Source: Zavarzinella sp.
GTDB taxonomy: Bacteria > Planctomycetota > Planctomycetia > Gemmatales > Gemmataceae
Reading direction: 5' to 3'
Length of the DNA stretch: 64,000 nucleotides
Assembly: GCA_041399155.1 (NCBI GenBank)
Contig: JAWKTI010000003.1
Location: 496,001-560,000 of the forward strand
Shown: piece by piece, positions 18,589 through 27,390 of the stretch
How positions within the stretch are numbered: position 1 is the stretch's first letter
How the letters are laid out: every line of letters starts with the position of its first letter
Program-made: the position numbers and the translations under genes
Notes under the pieces: generated by a model
Told to the model about the DNA's origin: nothing
Databases searched by the model: none
The model's input: the letters and a program-made list of their open reading frames with translations, nothing else

Positions 18589-19734
18589 TTAGGATTGGTT
18601 GTCCATGAGGATCATGGTGCCGAACGGTGGCAGCCGACGAGGCTGTTCGGTGCATACCCACAGCACTGGAAGAGCTGGATTTGTGGTGGGCAACCGGGTT
18701 TCCAGATCGGTGAAACAGATCACGCAGACCGGTGACTGGCTTTCAGCAGCAATCCATTCAAATACCGGCAGATGAGAAGTGCCACCCCCACCAGGGAATT
18801 CCATTTGCAGCGGACCATCTGCGCTTCGCCATTCGATCACCGACTGAATACGGGCATCGTGGCAGAGGATGGTCAGTGTGCATTCATAACAATCCAGAAT
18901 CGCCTGAATTTCACTGAGAAAGCGGTTCAACTGACTGGGATCAATCGAACCAGACGTATCGATCGCCAGGATCACCTCACCCAGCTCTTCCGAATGGAGG
19001 CCCGGCAGGTAGAGCCCCTGAGCCAGAAACCGGCGATTTGGCCGCAGCCAGGAATAGTCGTTGCGGGCATGGTGTGACAGAAACTGCTGCAACATCTCCT
19101 GCCAGGAAACCGAATTTTCGGTGGCTGCCTGCACCAATCGAGCCAAGCCACCCGGCAGACCACCCAACGCCATCGCTACAGTCTGGGCCTGTTGTACCGC
19201 AATCTGCTGTTCTACCTCCATCTCACGGCGAATTCCCGGATCAGCTGGTGCATCGAGAACTTTGCCGCAGCCACCGGGATCGGATTCTCCTGGTAAGGTA
19301 CCGTTTTCTGCCAGTAGTAGCTGATAGTACTCTTCGGCACAACGGGCAGCTGCAAGGTGGGCATACGAACCTTCCCCAGGCAGCAATCGGCTGGCAGGCA
19401 GTTGCAAACCTCCGTTCAGAATCAGCGGATTGATTGCCAGATCGCAGGCGATGTTCCAGAGTTCTGGATTCCTTGCTCCACGTCGAAGATGGTGGTTCAG
19501 AGCATTGTGCATCACCTCATGCACCAGCACCCCCAGCAGTTCCTGTGGTTGTAATTTCAACACAAACTCGGGTGCAAAGGCCAGTTGCCTGCCATCGGTG
19601 GCCATCGTGCCAATTGCCGGGTCTTCCACCAGGTGCAATCGCATCGCCAGCGTCGCAAAGAATGCCGACTGCCCATCCCGACCCAGAAGCAGTCGCATCC
19701 GTGCCGCACGGATCAGTTGAATTGCTGCCATCAT
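18589..19734 (-). CDS. VWA-like / HExxH metallopeptidase-like protein (DUF2201 type)
   Basis: The 381-residue protein combines two parts seen together in DUF2201-type proteins. A zinc-protease-like N-terminal region has HEVMH at residues 72-76 followed by a helical HH and NIACDLAIN. A C-terminal von Willebrand A-like domain has the MIDAS-type DTSGS at 259-263, followed by CFTDLETRLP. Such proteins pair with MoxR AAA+ ATPases, which remodel or load partners through the VWA domain. Here the MoxR gene is two genes upstream. The ATGATG start overlaps the stop of the preceding gene, implying translational coupling. Confidence 0.82.
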   Translation of the reverse strand: MMAAIQLIRAARMRLLLGRDGQSAFFATLAMRLHLVEDPAIGTMATDGRQLAFAPEFVLKLQPQELLGVLVHEVMHNALNHHLRRGARNPELWNIACDLAINPLILNGGLQLPASRLLPGEGSYAHLAAARCAEEYYQLLLAENGTLPGESDPGGCGKVLDAPADPGIRREMEVEQQIAVQQAQTVAMALGGLPGGLARLVQAATENSVSWQEMLQQFLSHHARNDYSWLRPNRRFLAQGLYLPGLHSEELGEVILAIDTSGSIDPSQLNRFLSEIQAILDCYECTLTILCHDARIQSVIEWRSADGPLQMEFPGGGGTSHLPVFEWIAAESQSPVCVICFTDLETRLPTTNPALPVLWVCTEQPRRLPPFGTMILMDNQS

Positions 19735-20576
19735 CCCACCATCCCGTGGGCAGCCAGGCTCTGGCGGGAACTGAGCATCAGGCTGGCAGTCACCGTCACC
19801 TGATCCGCTTTATCGATCGCCTGATGTAACTGCGTCAGACCGATATTCAGAATGTCCTCATACAGCAGTACTTTCTCCCGCAGTGATTCGATCTGCTGTT
19901 GGCGGGTTTCCAATGCCCGGGTTCCCAGATCACCCGATAACACATCGGCAGAAATCCGGCTGGTGTCCGCTTCGATTTCGTTGATAACCGCATCCCTTAC
20001 CGCCCGCACCGCTTCGGTATCCAGCTGGTGCCGTAACAGATAGACTGCTGCGGGTCGATCACTGGCCTGCTCCACCGCCTGAACGATTTTCATCCATTCA
20101 TCGAGTCGATTGCCGGGGATCCAGTAGACCGCACCACTGGGTCGCAGGCGGGTGCCACCCAGTTGTTCCACCATTTTGACCAGCATCTGCGACACCTGCA
20201 CTGCTGGGATCCGGCGGGCATGGGCATGCATCGATTCCTGAATGGCTGCTGCACGATCATCCCATGGTTGCAGATCCAACGCACCACCGACCATGCGGGC
20301 GACCAGTTCCGTGCGGTACTCGTTCTGGTCTTCCCCACGGTCTTCACGCACCACTGCGAAGCCATCTTTGTGGGCCAGGGGTCGGATCAGCACCCGCGAG
20401 CCACCCAGTTGTTCATCGAGGGCGTCCCGCAGAATCGAGGTATCGGGGCGTGCTTCCGGCAAAAACTTCTCCAGACCTAATCTGGCTAAGCCATCCTGTA
20501 ACCGTTCGCGGCGGGTGTCATCGGTCAGCATCCAGAAAACAACCCCACCACCGATATCGAGGTGATTCTCAATCAT
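19731..20576 (-). CDS. Hypothetical protein between MoxR and VWA genes (possibly DUF6744-like)
   Basis: A 281-residue soluble-looking protein. The first half is alpha/beta (GGGVVFWMLTDD, RVLIRPLAHKDGFAVVRED); the second half is mostly helical (MLVKMVEQLGGTRL, and a long helix ALETRQQQIESLREKVLLYEDIL that may be coiled coil). I believe it resembles DUF6744 proteins but cannot confirm. Its stop overlaps the VWA start and its own start follows the MoxR gene by 30 bp; a ribosome site AAGGATGAGA lies ahead of ATG 20576. It is probably a substrate adaptor or scaffold of the ATPase/VWA pair; that is inference. Confidence 0.6.
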   Translation of the reverse strand: MIENHLDIGGGVVFWMLTDDTRRERLQDGLARLGLEKFLPEARPDTSILRDALDEQLGGSRVLIRPLAHKDGFAVVREDRGEDQNEYRTELVARMVGGALDLQPWDDRAAAIQESMHAHARRIPAVQVSQMLVKMVEQLGGTRLRPSGAVYWIPGNRLDEWMKIVQAVEQASDRPAAVYLLRHQLDTEAVRAVRDAVINEIEADTSRISADVLSGDLGTRALETRQQQIESLREKVLLYEDILNIGLTQLHQAIDKADQVTVTASLMLSSRQSLAAHGMVG

Positions 20577-20606
20577 AGTCTCATCCTTGTTTGAATAATT
20601 AATTGG

Positions 20607-21602
20607 TTATGGACGTAGAAACAACCCTTGTTCGCGGGCATTGCGGATCCAGTCCTGTACTGCAGGCAGGGCAGCCAGGCTGGGTTGGATGCTCAGGGCA
20701 TCGCGGATGGCGACCATGCCAAACTCCTCCGGAAGTCGGCTGGCATAACGGACAAATTGTGGTAGTGGTGAGTGGTCGGTTCGACAGCGTTCGACGAGGG
20801 CTCCCACCAGGGCATAGAGAGTAGCAGGATCGTGAGGGATTGGCGTGGTGTCCGGGTGTTGCAAGGCATCATCGATGTTGGGCAGCTGCTGAAATAAACG
20901 CAGAAAGGAGGTGAACTCTGCTGCGGGGCCATCTCCCACACAGCCAATGACCACCGAGTGGAGTAAATCTCTGGGTACCTGAGACATCGCTGCAGAAACG
21001 AACTCCCACGAACGGGGGGTGGGAAAAGCTCGGCTTTGCAGGCTGGGATCAAAACCAAACAGCAGATTGGGACGAAAATTGAGAAACGCCCGCACTTCCG
21101 GAACGATGCCTTTGGTGACTGCCCACGCCTGCCAGTCTTCCAGGCTGGGTTCCAGATCGAGATGAATAAAGCGATTGAGCAGTGGGCTGATCAGTCGGTG
21201 GGTGCCCGCCCGATCTTCATTTCGGTTGCTGGCGGCAATAATTGTCCAGTCTGAAGGCAATTCGTATTCTCCCAGCCGACGATCGAGGGTGAGCTGCAGA
21301 CAGGCCGACTGCACCAGGGGTGGTGCCTGAGCCAGTTCATCCAGAAACAGGATTCCTCGTCCCGCCTGAGGCAGAAAAGAAGGTGGGCACCAGGAAACCG
21401 CCCCACCATCGAGGCGGGGTAAGCCACGCAGATCGACCGGATCCAGTAAGGTGGCACGGATATCGACAAGTGTCAGTTGTTCTGCCACCGCTACCTGCCG
21501 GATCAGGGTGGATTTCCCGATCCCGGGTGGCCCCCACAGATAGAGGGGTCGACGAGTGCCAAGTAACGCCGACACCGTACGTACCAATTCCGTTGGACGC
21601 AT
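20607..21602 (-). CDS. MoxR-like AAA+ ATPase
   Basis: The 331-residue ATPase has Walker A GPPGIGKST (24-32), Walker B GILFLDELAQA (Asp88/Glu89), a sensor-1 region IIAASNRNEDRAGTHRL and the arginine-rich LLNRF segment, the MoxR/RavA pattern. MoxR proteins act as chaperone-like remodelers with VWA partners, matching the DUF2201-type gene downstream. ATG 21602 follows an AGGAG ribosome site; it is the first gene of the cluster. The C-terminal 100 residues lack a recognised domain. Cytoplasmic. Confidence 0.88.
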   Translation of the reverse strand: MRPTELVRTVSALLGTRRPLYLWGPPGIGKSTLIRQVAVAEQLTLVDIRATLLDPVDLRGLPRLDGGAVSWCPPSFLPQAGRGILFLDELAQAPPLVQSACLQLTLDRRLGEYELPSDWTIIAASNRNEDRAGTHRLISPLLNRFIHLDLEPSLEDWQAWAVTKGIVPEVRAFLNFRPNLLFGFDPSLQSRAFPTPRSWEFVSAAMSQVPRDLLHSVVIGCVGDGPAAEFTSFLRLFQQLPNIDDALQHPDTTPIPHDPATLYALVGALVERCRTDHSPLPQFVRYASRLPEEFGMVAIRDALSIQPSLAALPAVQDWIRNAREQGLFLRP

Positions 21603-21860
21603 CAAAAACTCCTGAAGTTAGAGTGAGAAAGTGATGAGGATCTGCGCCGAAAAAGTCACCAGAGAACGGCAAAACAGACGAAAAACCGCACCATGAAAAA
21701 GGTAAGCACTCCCCATCACTGTATATGACGCAAAACAGGGGGATTTTTAGGGTCATTCTTGCTGAATCACTGCAATGGAAAATTGCCAATTACAATTCGT
21801 AACTCGTATGGTAACTATTTGTGAAAATCAAAGTTGCAAGCAAATTGTTATGGGTGGCTC

Positions 21861-23045
21861 ATGCGGCTGAATAAAAAGAAGAAGCAGATGCCTAAGAAAA
21901 AAAATATCCACGATTCGACTGTGGGTCCAGATGATCAACGCACAATTATTGCTGCATTCCAGATTGGATACAATTTTGGAAAGCTGAAATGGGAAATTAT
22001 CAACCAGTATTTTGGGCGCACTGGCATCACTAAAGATGATTGCGAACCTGATATTGGTGATTTTTCAGAACAGATTCTCGAGCGTATTAACACCACCAGG
22101 ATTTCGGATCGAGTTAGGAATTATGTACAGCAAAAGGAAAAACAATGGCTTGACGAACCAGAATGGCAGTACTATTTGAGAATAGTAGACGACTATTATT
22201 CCCAACTCACCACTACTGCTTATGATATCATCAGTCCGATAGAATTGATCGACAGTTTACTTCAAATCCTTCAGGTGCCGCTATCACAACCAAGAAAAGA
22301 AAAATTTCAGAACGCGTTCTTTGATTTATTTTTAAGCGAGAGGGCAATGAACCTAGCCCAAAGCAACGTTCTGGTAATTGAGTTATCAGATTGTACTGAA
22401 TTAGCAACGTTTCTGAGAACAACAAAAAAAATTTTACTTTCAAATCCGTTAAATCAATCCAGTACGCTATTGAAAGATACTGTGGAAATGGGTGAAATCA
22501 TTTTTGATACAGAAGATCTTCAATCGCGTGGCAGAAGATTTCCAACAGACTGCACATTCCATGTCCCGCTTAAACCAGAAATCATTGCCGAATGGATGGA
22601 CATAACAACGATTAGGAAGCCTGACGGCAATCCACTGGAAATGCTGCATTTTACACACACTAACTCAACTCACTCAGGACAACTGAAATCGTGGTGGGAA
22701 GAAAACAAATCAATCTTGCTTAACCTGAAACAGAATATCCGGCCACTAATTAAATGGAATAAAACAGAAGGCAAGTTGAAGATCAGAACAATTGAAATCA
22801 GTTTTCAAGTCAAAAAAGCACTGGCTATTGTGGTTTTGTTAGACAGCTTCGAAGCAGTCAATTGGTCAGAGGAACTAACAATTCCGGTTTTGCCCAACGA
22901 AATACTGGACGACAGAGCAAAAAAAATATCAAACGCAATTTATCAGCTTCAGCGAAAGACAGGTGTGAATGGCCTGAAATTCAAGCGAAGAGTAAATCAT
23001 GTTGAAAGAACGATTGTAGTGTCATTTCAATTGGAAGATTATTGA
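21861..23045 (+). CDS. Hypothetical AT-rich orphan protein
   Basis: About 394 residues, with a very basic N-terminus (LNKKKKQMPKKKN) and then a largely helical region (QIGYNFGKLKWEIINQYFG, SDRVRNYVQQKEKQWLDEPEW) and a beta-richer end (VERTIVVSFQLEDY). I recognise no family. Base composition is clearly more AT-rich than the neighbouring cluster, which suggests transfer. Starts at 21861 (ATG, MRLNKK) or 21891 (ATG, after AAGAAG) are both possible. It is a single forward gene followed by transposon remains. Confidence 0.6.
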   Translation: MRLNKKKKQMPKKKNIHDSTVGPDDQRTIIAAFQIGYNFGKLKWEIINQYFGRTGITKDDCEPDIGDFSEQILERINTTRISDRVRNYVQQKEKQWLDEPEWQYYLRIVDDYYSQLTTTAYDIISPIELIDSLLQILQVPLSQPRKEKFQNAFFDLFLSERAMNLAQSNVLVIELSDCTELATFLRTTKKILLSNPLNQSSTLLKDTVEMGEIIFDTEDLQSRGRRFPTDCTFHVPLKPEIIAEWMDITTIRKPDGNPLEMLHFTHTNSTHSGQLKSWWEENKSILLNLKQNIRPLIKWNKTEGKLKIRTIEISFQVKKALAIVVLLDSFEAVNWSEELTIPVLPNEILDDRAKKISNAIYQLQRKTGVNGLKFKRRVNHVERTIVVSFQLEDY

Positions 23046-23376
23046 TAACGACATTTAACGCAATGACTGCGACCAAGTTTTCGGGTAAGTGGTACTGCAA
23101 CAAGGTGCTTGAAATAGTATCAGGTGCCCTGAAGCTAATCCACAAAGCAGCCCCACAACTATCACTGGTTCATCTATCAGGCTTGCGGTCATTCGGGAGG
23201 GTTGGGTAACGGATTGAGCAAATTGGGCAGAACTGGTCGAATGTCGTCACCAATCAGGTCAGTATTTACCAGTGGTTAACTGCCAGAATCCATTGATTTC
23301 GAATTGATCTTGTTTTTACCATTTACGGCTGAAAGTTGCACAACTGGTAGTAGCGCAAGTAGTTTTCAGCCCAATC
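23046..23376. other. Intergenic region with an ISKra4 scar
   Basis: Bases 23187-23228 closely match the left end of the ISKra4 element at 10577 (GGTCATTCGGGAGGG, GGGTAACGGATTGAGC, AAATTGGGC), a fragment left by an older, deleted copy. The remainder of this stretch shows no gene. Confidence 0.65.
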
Positions 23377-23578
23377 TGTAATACGCCCCGAATTTTGGAC
23401 CATTAAACGGGCTACACTATGTAGTATGTTCGCAAAGTGGTTTGAACAACAGGAAATTGATTTAACGCTTACTTTCCCAGATCGAAGAGGATGTGGAAGC
23501 AACCTGCTGCCTTTTTGACATGGGTCCCTGAGTCAGCGCTTGGGTAGGTTCCCACCGTTGCCCTCCCCTCTGCTCAGG

Positions 23579-23966
23579 TCATCCTTTCTTACGACTCTTT
23601 TGCTGTTCCCACCAGGCTTGTTTAAACTCAACTGGCGTCAGATAATCCTCTGACATGTGGATCCATTTGATGTAGTGCATCTACCAGTGATTCGTACTCG
23701 CTCAGACTCACTTCTTCTGCCTTGATGGTTCGAATCAGTCGTTCCGCATCACCGTTTTCGCGTAACTCTCCCACCGATGCTATACTGATCTTCACTCTCC
23801 TCTCCACAAGCAAATAATTGGTGGCAGCATACTGCACCCCCTGATCCGAGGGCTCTGTTCAGGGCAGCAATCATCAGTTCCTGATCGATGAACTGACTGA
23901 CATGCCAGCCGCGGATTACTCTGGTAAACAGATCCATCAGCACTGCCAGATAAACACCCTGGAAGG
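23579..23966 (-). pseudogene. IS3 orfB transposase, C-terminal half
   Basis: Reverse-strand rve integrase-core segment: VYLAVLMDLFTRVIRGW, VSQFIDQELMIAALNRAL, then after a frame change SVGELRENGDAERLIRTIKAEEV, with a further change before KWIHMSEDYLTPVEFKQ to the stop at 23579. The DDE Asp in LMDLF and the Glu in the AERLIRTIKAEE region are recognisable. At least two frameshifts are present. Confidence 0.75.
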
Positions 23967-24245
23967 ATCCAGAAGATGACCTGCTCAAAAGAACAATCAC
24001 CAAACTGGCAGGCATCTTCCCCACCTATGGCTATCGACGAGTGACTGCGATGCTCAGACGGGAGGGATTGCTGGTTAACCATAAACGGGTAAGGCGACTG
24101 ATGGGTGAACTGAATTTGCTGGACAAGGCTCCGGAACGGAAGCCGCGAACCACCAACAGTCAGCATTCGTTTCCACGCTATCGGAATCTGGTGAAACACC
24201 TGAAAATCAAGCCTCCTGACCAGTTATGGGTTGCTGATATTACGA
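23967..24245 (+). pseudogene. IS3 orfB transposase, N-terminal half, inverted
   Basis: Forward-strand segment reading DLLKRTITKLAGIFPTYGYRR in spaced form, then VTAMLRREGLLVNHKRVRRLM and KIKPPDQLWVADIT, the HTH_21 region and the start of the rve domain. It stops making sense right after VADIT, where the catalytic TY(I/L) should follow; that continuation lies on the other strand from 23966. This is the inverted middle of the IS3 relic. Confidence 0.75.
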
Positions 24246-24249
24246 ATCT

Positions 24250-24387
24250 GGTTCGCGAACATGCACACAACAATGCATGAGTGATCTTGTGCTTGCGGCA
24301 CAATCAGGCAAGTGACTTGCCCTGCAGTAGCTCGAGGATGATCTGTGCCTTGAACTGCGGTGAGAATTGTCTTCTTGTACGTGACAT
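24250..24387 (-). pseudogene. IS3 orfA fragment
   Basis: From ATG 24387: MSRTRRQFSPQFKAQIILE then LLQGKSLA, a stop, and LCRKHKI, the typical start of an IS3/IS911-type helix-turn-helix orfA. It is broken after about 27 residues by a stop codon and loses similarity near 24280. Confidence 0.65.
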
Positions 24388-24450
24388 CGGAAACACTCCC
24401 TGGCTTTGCCAGTATTTAAGGTACTGGTCCAAATCCAGGGGCGCATTTCA

Positions 24451-24937
24451 GATCTTGTCTTTGCCAGGGATAATTAATACCGGGAATCGGGTCGTTTGAT
24501 TGCTGATCAGTGAAATGAACTGGTCAACAGCCTGATGGCCATGCACGTGTCATCGACGGATATGAACTGAATTTCCTGGACAAAGCACGATTACTGAACC
24601 CGCAAAGCAGGTAGCAGGAGAATGAATAGCAGAAAAAAAATCAACTTTTTTTTGTCGGTGTTTGTTAAGGATTTAATCCGCTTTCTAAGTAAAATTCGAT
24701 TTCATTCCTCCTGAAATTTGCAAATTTGACACGTGATGACGCTGAAAAACATGTTTTTGTCATTCTCGATTCAACTAATCCACAAACTTGAAGGCAATTT
24801 TTGCAGTATTTCAGCAATTTTTGCTAAGTTTGGCAATGTTTCTTTTATCTGGTAGTTATGCATAATCGCGAGAAATTATGGCTGGTATTGAAGAAACCCT
24901 CTTCTCGCAAAACTGGGCGATGCCCAAAGGTAATTAA
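24451..24937. other. AT-rich non-coding region at the left of the integrative element
   Basis: No gene visible. The stretch 24630-24860 is strongly AT-rich with A and T runs and repeats of the string GCAATTTTTGC-like words (24798-24840). It may hold the promoter, or a replication or attachment region, of the element whose genes start at 24938, but no direct repeat of the tRNA-Cys end is present. Confidence 0.35.
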
Positions 24938-25210
24938 GTGGAGGAAGATGAAGTGAAAGGTAACAGATCGTCTGAAGAGTCACAGCAAGCTGGGTTGCTG
25001 AGAAGGCTTCAAGCAGCGAAATTCTGTGGTATCTCAGCAAGTAGCTGGGACAGATTAACTGCTTCAGGTGGCAATCCAGAGCCAATCAGGATCCGAGGTG
25101 TCCTTGTCTGGAATGTCAGGGAGCTGGTTGCTTGGCAGGATGCTCGATGCCCAGATCGAGAAACCTGGTCTGCAATTTGGGCAGCGGTTGTTAGAAAGGC
25201 GAAACAGTAA
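24938..25210 (+). CDS. Putative excisionase/AlpA-type HTH protein
   Basis: A 90-residue protein with a MerR-like helix-turn-helix of the AlpA/excisionase kind: LLRRLQAAKFCGISASSWDRL, followed by a wing-like PEPIRIRGVLVWNVRELVAWQDA. Such proteins direct excision or regulate integrase genes. The start is a GTG. It precedes the primase-polymerase gene by 75 bp on the same strand and belongs to the same integrative element. Confidence 0.7.
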   Translation: MEEDEVKGNRSSEESQQAGLLRRLQAAKFCGISASSWDRLTASGGNPEPIRIRGVLVWNVRELVAWQDARCPDRETWSAIWAAVVRKAKQ

Positions 25211-25285
25211 AAAACCCAGCACGCCTGCCAGCGTAACTGGGTACAAACACGACTCAAAATCTCTGTTAAGAAAGTGAGGTATGTA

Positions 25286-27196
25286 ATGAACATTTTATCA
25301 TCGAATCATCGCAAGTCAAGCTTACTCGACGCTGCGATTCAGTATGCGAACATGGGGTACAAAGTCTTCCCGCTAGTAACGGGCAAAAAGGCGCCTGCCA
25401 CCACAAATGGTTTTAAAGATGCCACGTGTAATCTGGATCAAATCCGAGCCTGGTGGACAAAGTTCCCTAATGCCAATATCGGAATTGCCACGGAAGATCT
25501 CGTTGTCATCGACTTGGATGGAACTGATAACGTATGGCTGAACCAACCATGGCCGAAACAAACTCCCATTGCATCAACACCACGTGGTGGAAAGCACTAC
25601 TATTTTCATGCTGCCGGAAATAAGTGGAAATCATCTGCTGGTCAGCTTGATGAAAATGTGGATGTCCGCAGTATGGGAGGGTATATTGTTGCCCCGCCAT
25701 CGGTCGTTGATGGCAAAAAGTACACATGGGATCGCCCTCTTTGCACCGTCACTGAACTGCGAGAAGCACCGCAATGGTTGAGGGGGTGCCTTACCTACCA
25801 TCATGATAAAGGAGAAAACAATTTACCAGCACCTGATCGTAATCGTCCTGGCGATGATTTCAGTGCACGGGGCAGTTGGGAGGATACTGGGTTGATTGAT
25901 GCCGGGTGGAAGTGGCATCATCAGTTAGATCCAGATAGGGGTTTTTTAACCAGACCAGGAAAAGACTCTGGAATTTCAGCTACTGTCGGAATGCTCCGCA
26001 ACAAATATGGTCTACCGCTTTTCTTCAGTTTCACTCCCAAGGGTGGATTACCTGCAAATGAAGCGATGAGTAAATTTGCAGTTTACGCACACCTGCAGCA
26101 CGAGGGTGATTTTGAAAAGGCTGCGAAAGATCTTGCTGCCAGGGGATATGGCAAAGCAGGGCGAACTGCCGTTCGAAAACCGGTGATGACAAGTTTTGCT
26201 GATATTGAATCCCGTGAGATCGAATATCTCTGGCCAGAACGTATTCCAATCGGAAAATTGACGTTGATCGCAGGTCGCCCGAAAGCGGGCAAATCGTTCC
26301 TGACATGTGATATTGCTGCAAGAGTTTCGACAGGAAGTACCTGGCCCGACGGTACTCCATGCCAGCAGGGTGAGGTAATTTTCATGACTGCCGAAGATGA
26401 TCCTGAAGATACGATCAGGCCACGTCTGGAAAATGCCGGTGCAGATCTGAAAAAGATTCATCTTTTGCGTGGCATCACCTGTTCTGATGGAACGGAAGAA
26501 AAGGAATTGATGATTCGTCTCACTGACGTTGAACAAATTGATCAGGCTATCAAAGACGTGCCAGGTTGCAGACTGATAATCGTCGACCCGATAGGTAGTT
26601 TTCTGGGAGGAGATGTGGATGCACATCGGGACAACGAAGTGAGATCGATTCTGGCACCGATAGCCAAGATTGCCAGAGATAACAACGTCGCCATTGTGTT
26701 GGTCTGCCATGTGAGGAAATCTGCTGGAAACTATGCCGATGGTCAGATTCTGGGGTCAGTTGCATTTGCTGGTATCGCACGAAGTATCTATCACCTCGAT
26801 CGTAGTTCAGAAGACCATAGTCTTTGCAGGTTGTTACCTGGTGGTACGAATGTTGGCCGGCAGATGACTGGGTTGGGGTTCCGAATTAATGGCGATCCAG
26901 CACGAATTGAGTGGGAATCAGAACCAATCGATTTGACAGCTGATGATGCGCTGGAGGCAGAAGCTGCGAATATGAGACCTGGACCAAAACCTGAGGCGCT
27001 GGATACAGCGAAGAACTGGTTGAAGTCACAATTGGAAGGAGAATCCCCTGTTCGAAGCAAGACTTTATTTGATGCATGGATCAATGGCGAAGGTGGTAGC
27101 AAACCAACGTTGCAGCGTGCGAAAGAAGCACTTGGTATTGTTTCACGCAAGAATGGTAACAGCTGGTATTGGGAGTTGCCAGTTGATGAAGAGTGA
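25286..27196 (+). CDS. Primase-polymerase / RepA-like helicase fusion
   Basis: The 636-residue protein joins two replication domains. The N-terminal bifunctional primase/polymerase domain (about residues 12-170) has the catalytic D-x-D in VVIDLDG (76-78) and STPRGGKHYYF (97-107). The C-terminal AAA_25/RepA-type ATPase has Walker A GRPKAGKS (330-337), FMTAEDDPEDTIRPRL, Walker B LIIVDPIGSFLGG and the HVRKSAG sensor region. This architecture is standard for replication of integrative elements and plasmids. ATG 25286 is chosen because AAGTGAGG lies six bases ahead; GTG 25274 is the alternative. It is likely the replicase of the element inserted at tRNA-Cys. Confidence 0.88.
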   Translation: MNILSSNHRKSSLLDAAIQYANMGYKVFPLVTGKKAPATTNGFKDATCNLDQIRAWWTKFPNANIGIATEDLVVIDLDGTDNVWLNQPWPKQTPIASTPRGGKHYYFHAAGNKWKSSAGQLDENVDVRSMGGYIVAPPSVVDGKKYTWDRPLCTVTELREAPQWLRGCLTYHHDKGENNLPAPDRNRPGDDFSARGSWEDTGLIDAGWKWHHQLDPDRGFLTRPGKDSGISATVGMLRNKYGLPLFFSFTPKGGLPANEAMSKFAVYAHLQHEGDFEKAAKDLAARGYGKAGRTAVRKPVMTSFADIESREIEYLWPERIPIGKLTLIAGRPKAGKSFLTCDIAARVSTGSTWPDGTPCQQGEVIFMTAEDDPEDTIRPRLENAGADLKKIHLLRGITCSDGTEEKELMIRLTDVEQIDQAIKDVPGCRLIIVDPIGSFLGGDVDAHRDNEVRSILAPIAKIARDNNVAIVLVCHVRKSAGNYADGQILGSVAFAGIARSIYHLDRSSEDHSLCRLLPGGTNVGRQMTGLGFRINGDPARIEWESEPIDLTADDALEAEAANMRPGPKPEALDTAKNWLKSQLEGESPVRSKTLFDAWINGEGGSKPTLQRAKEALGIVSRKNGNSWYWELPVDEE

Positions 27197-27334
27197 AGTT
27201 ACTCAGATGTGAAAATCTTGAGCATCTTGATCACCTTGATCGTGGTGCAAATGTCTGGACCAGATGAATCGCCACATGGTCCAGTTTGTTAAGCTCGCCC
27301 ATTTGACTGATTTTGAATTTAATATGAACTGTAT

Positions 27335-27378
27335 CCAACCGGTACTCACCGACAAACTCGGTGCAGGTTACCGGTTGG
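27335..27378. promoter_or_regulatory. Nested inverted repeat just upstream of the integrase
   Basis: CCAACCGGTA (27335-27344) and TACCGGTTGG (27369-27378) are a perfect 10-bp inverted repeat; inside it, CACCG (27347-27351) and CGGTG (27359-27363) form a second. The centre is 13 bp before the integrase ATG and overlaps the ribosome-site region. A second inverted pair, TGGACCA and TGGTCCA, lies at about 27254-27281. It is most likely an operator or an RNA hairpin hiding the ribosome site, or a recombination-related site. Confidence 0.5.
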
Positions 27379-27390
27379 GAATTGGAGATA

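Larger units (their letters stand above)
23377..24450 (-). mobile_element. Decayed IS3-family element with an inverted middle
   Basis: Outer ends form an imperfect inverted repeat: TGTAATACGCCCCGA.. TTTGGACCA at 23377-23402 and, on the other strand, TGAAATGCGCCCC.. TTTGGACCA at 24425-24450. Inside, orfA and the 3' half of orfB are on the reverse strand, while the 5' half of orfB between them is on the forward strand. The simplest explanation is an internal inversion of about 280 bp plus small deletions. The element is shorter than normal IS3 elements (1.2-1.5 kb) and cannot make transposase. Confidence 0.75.
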
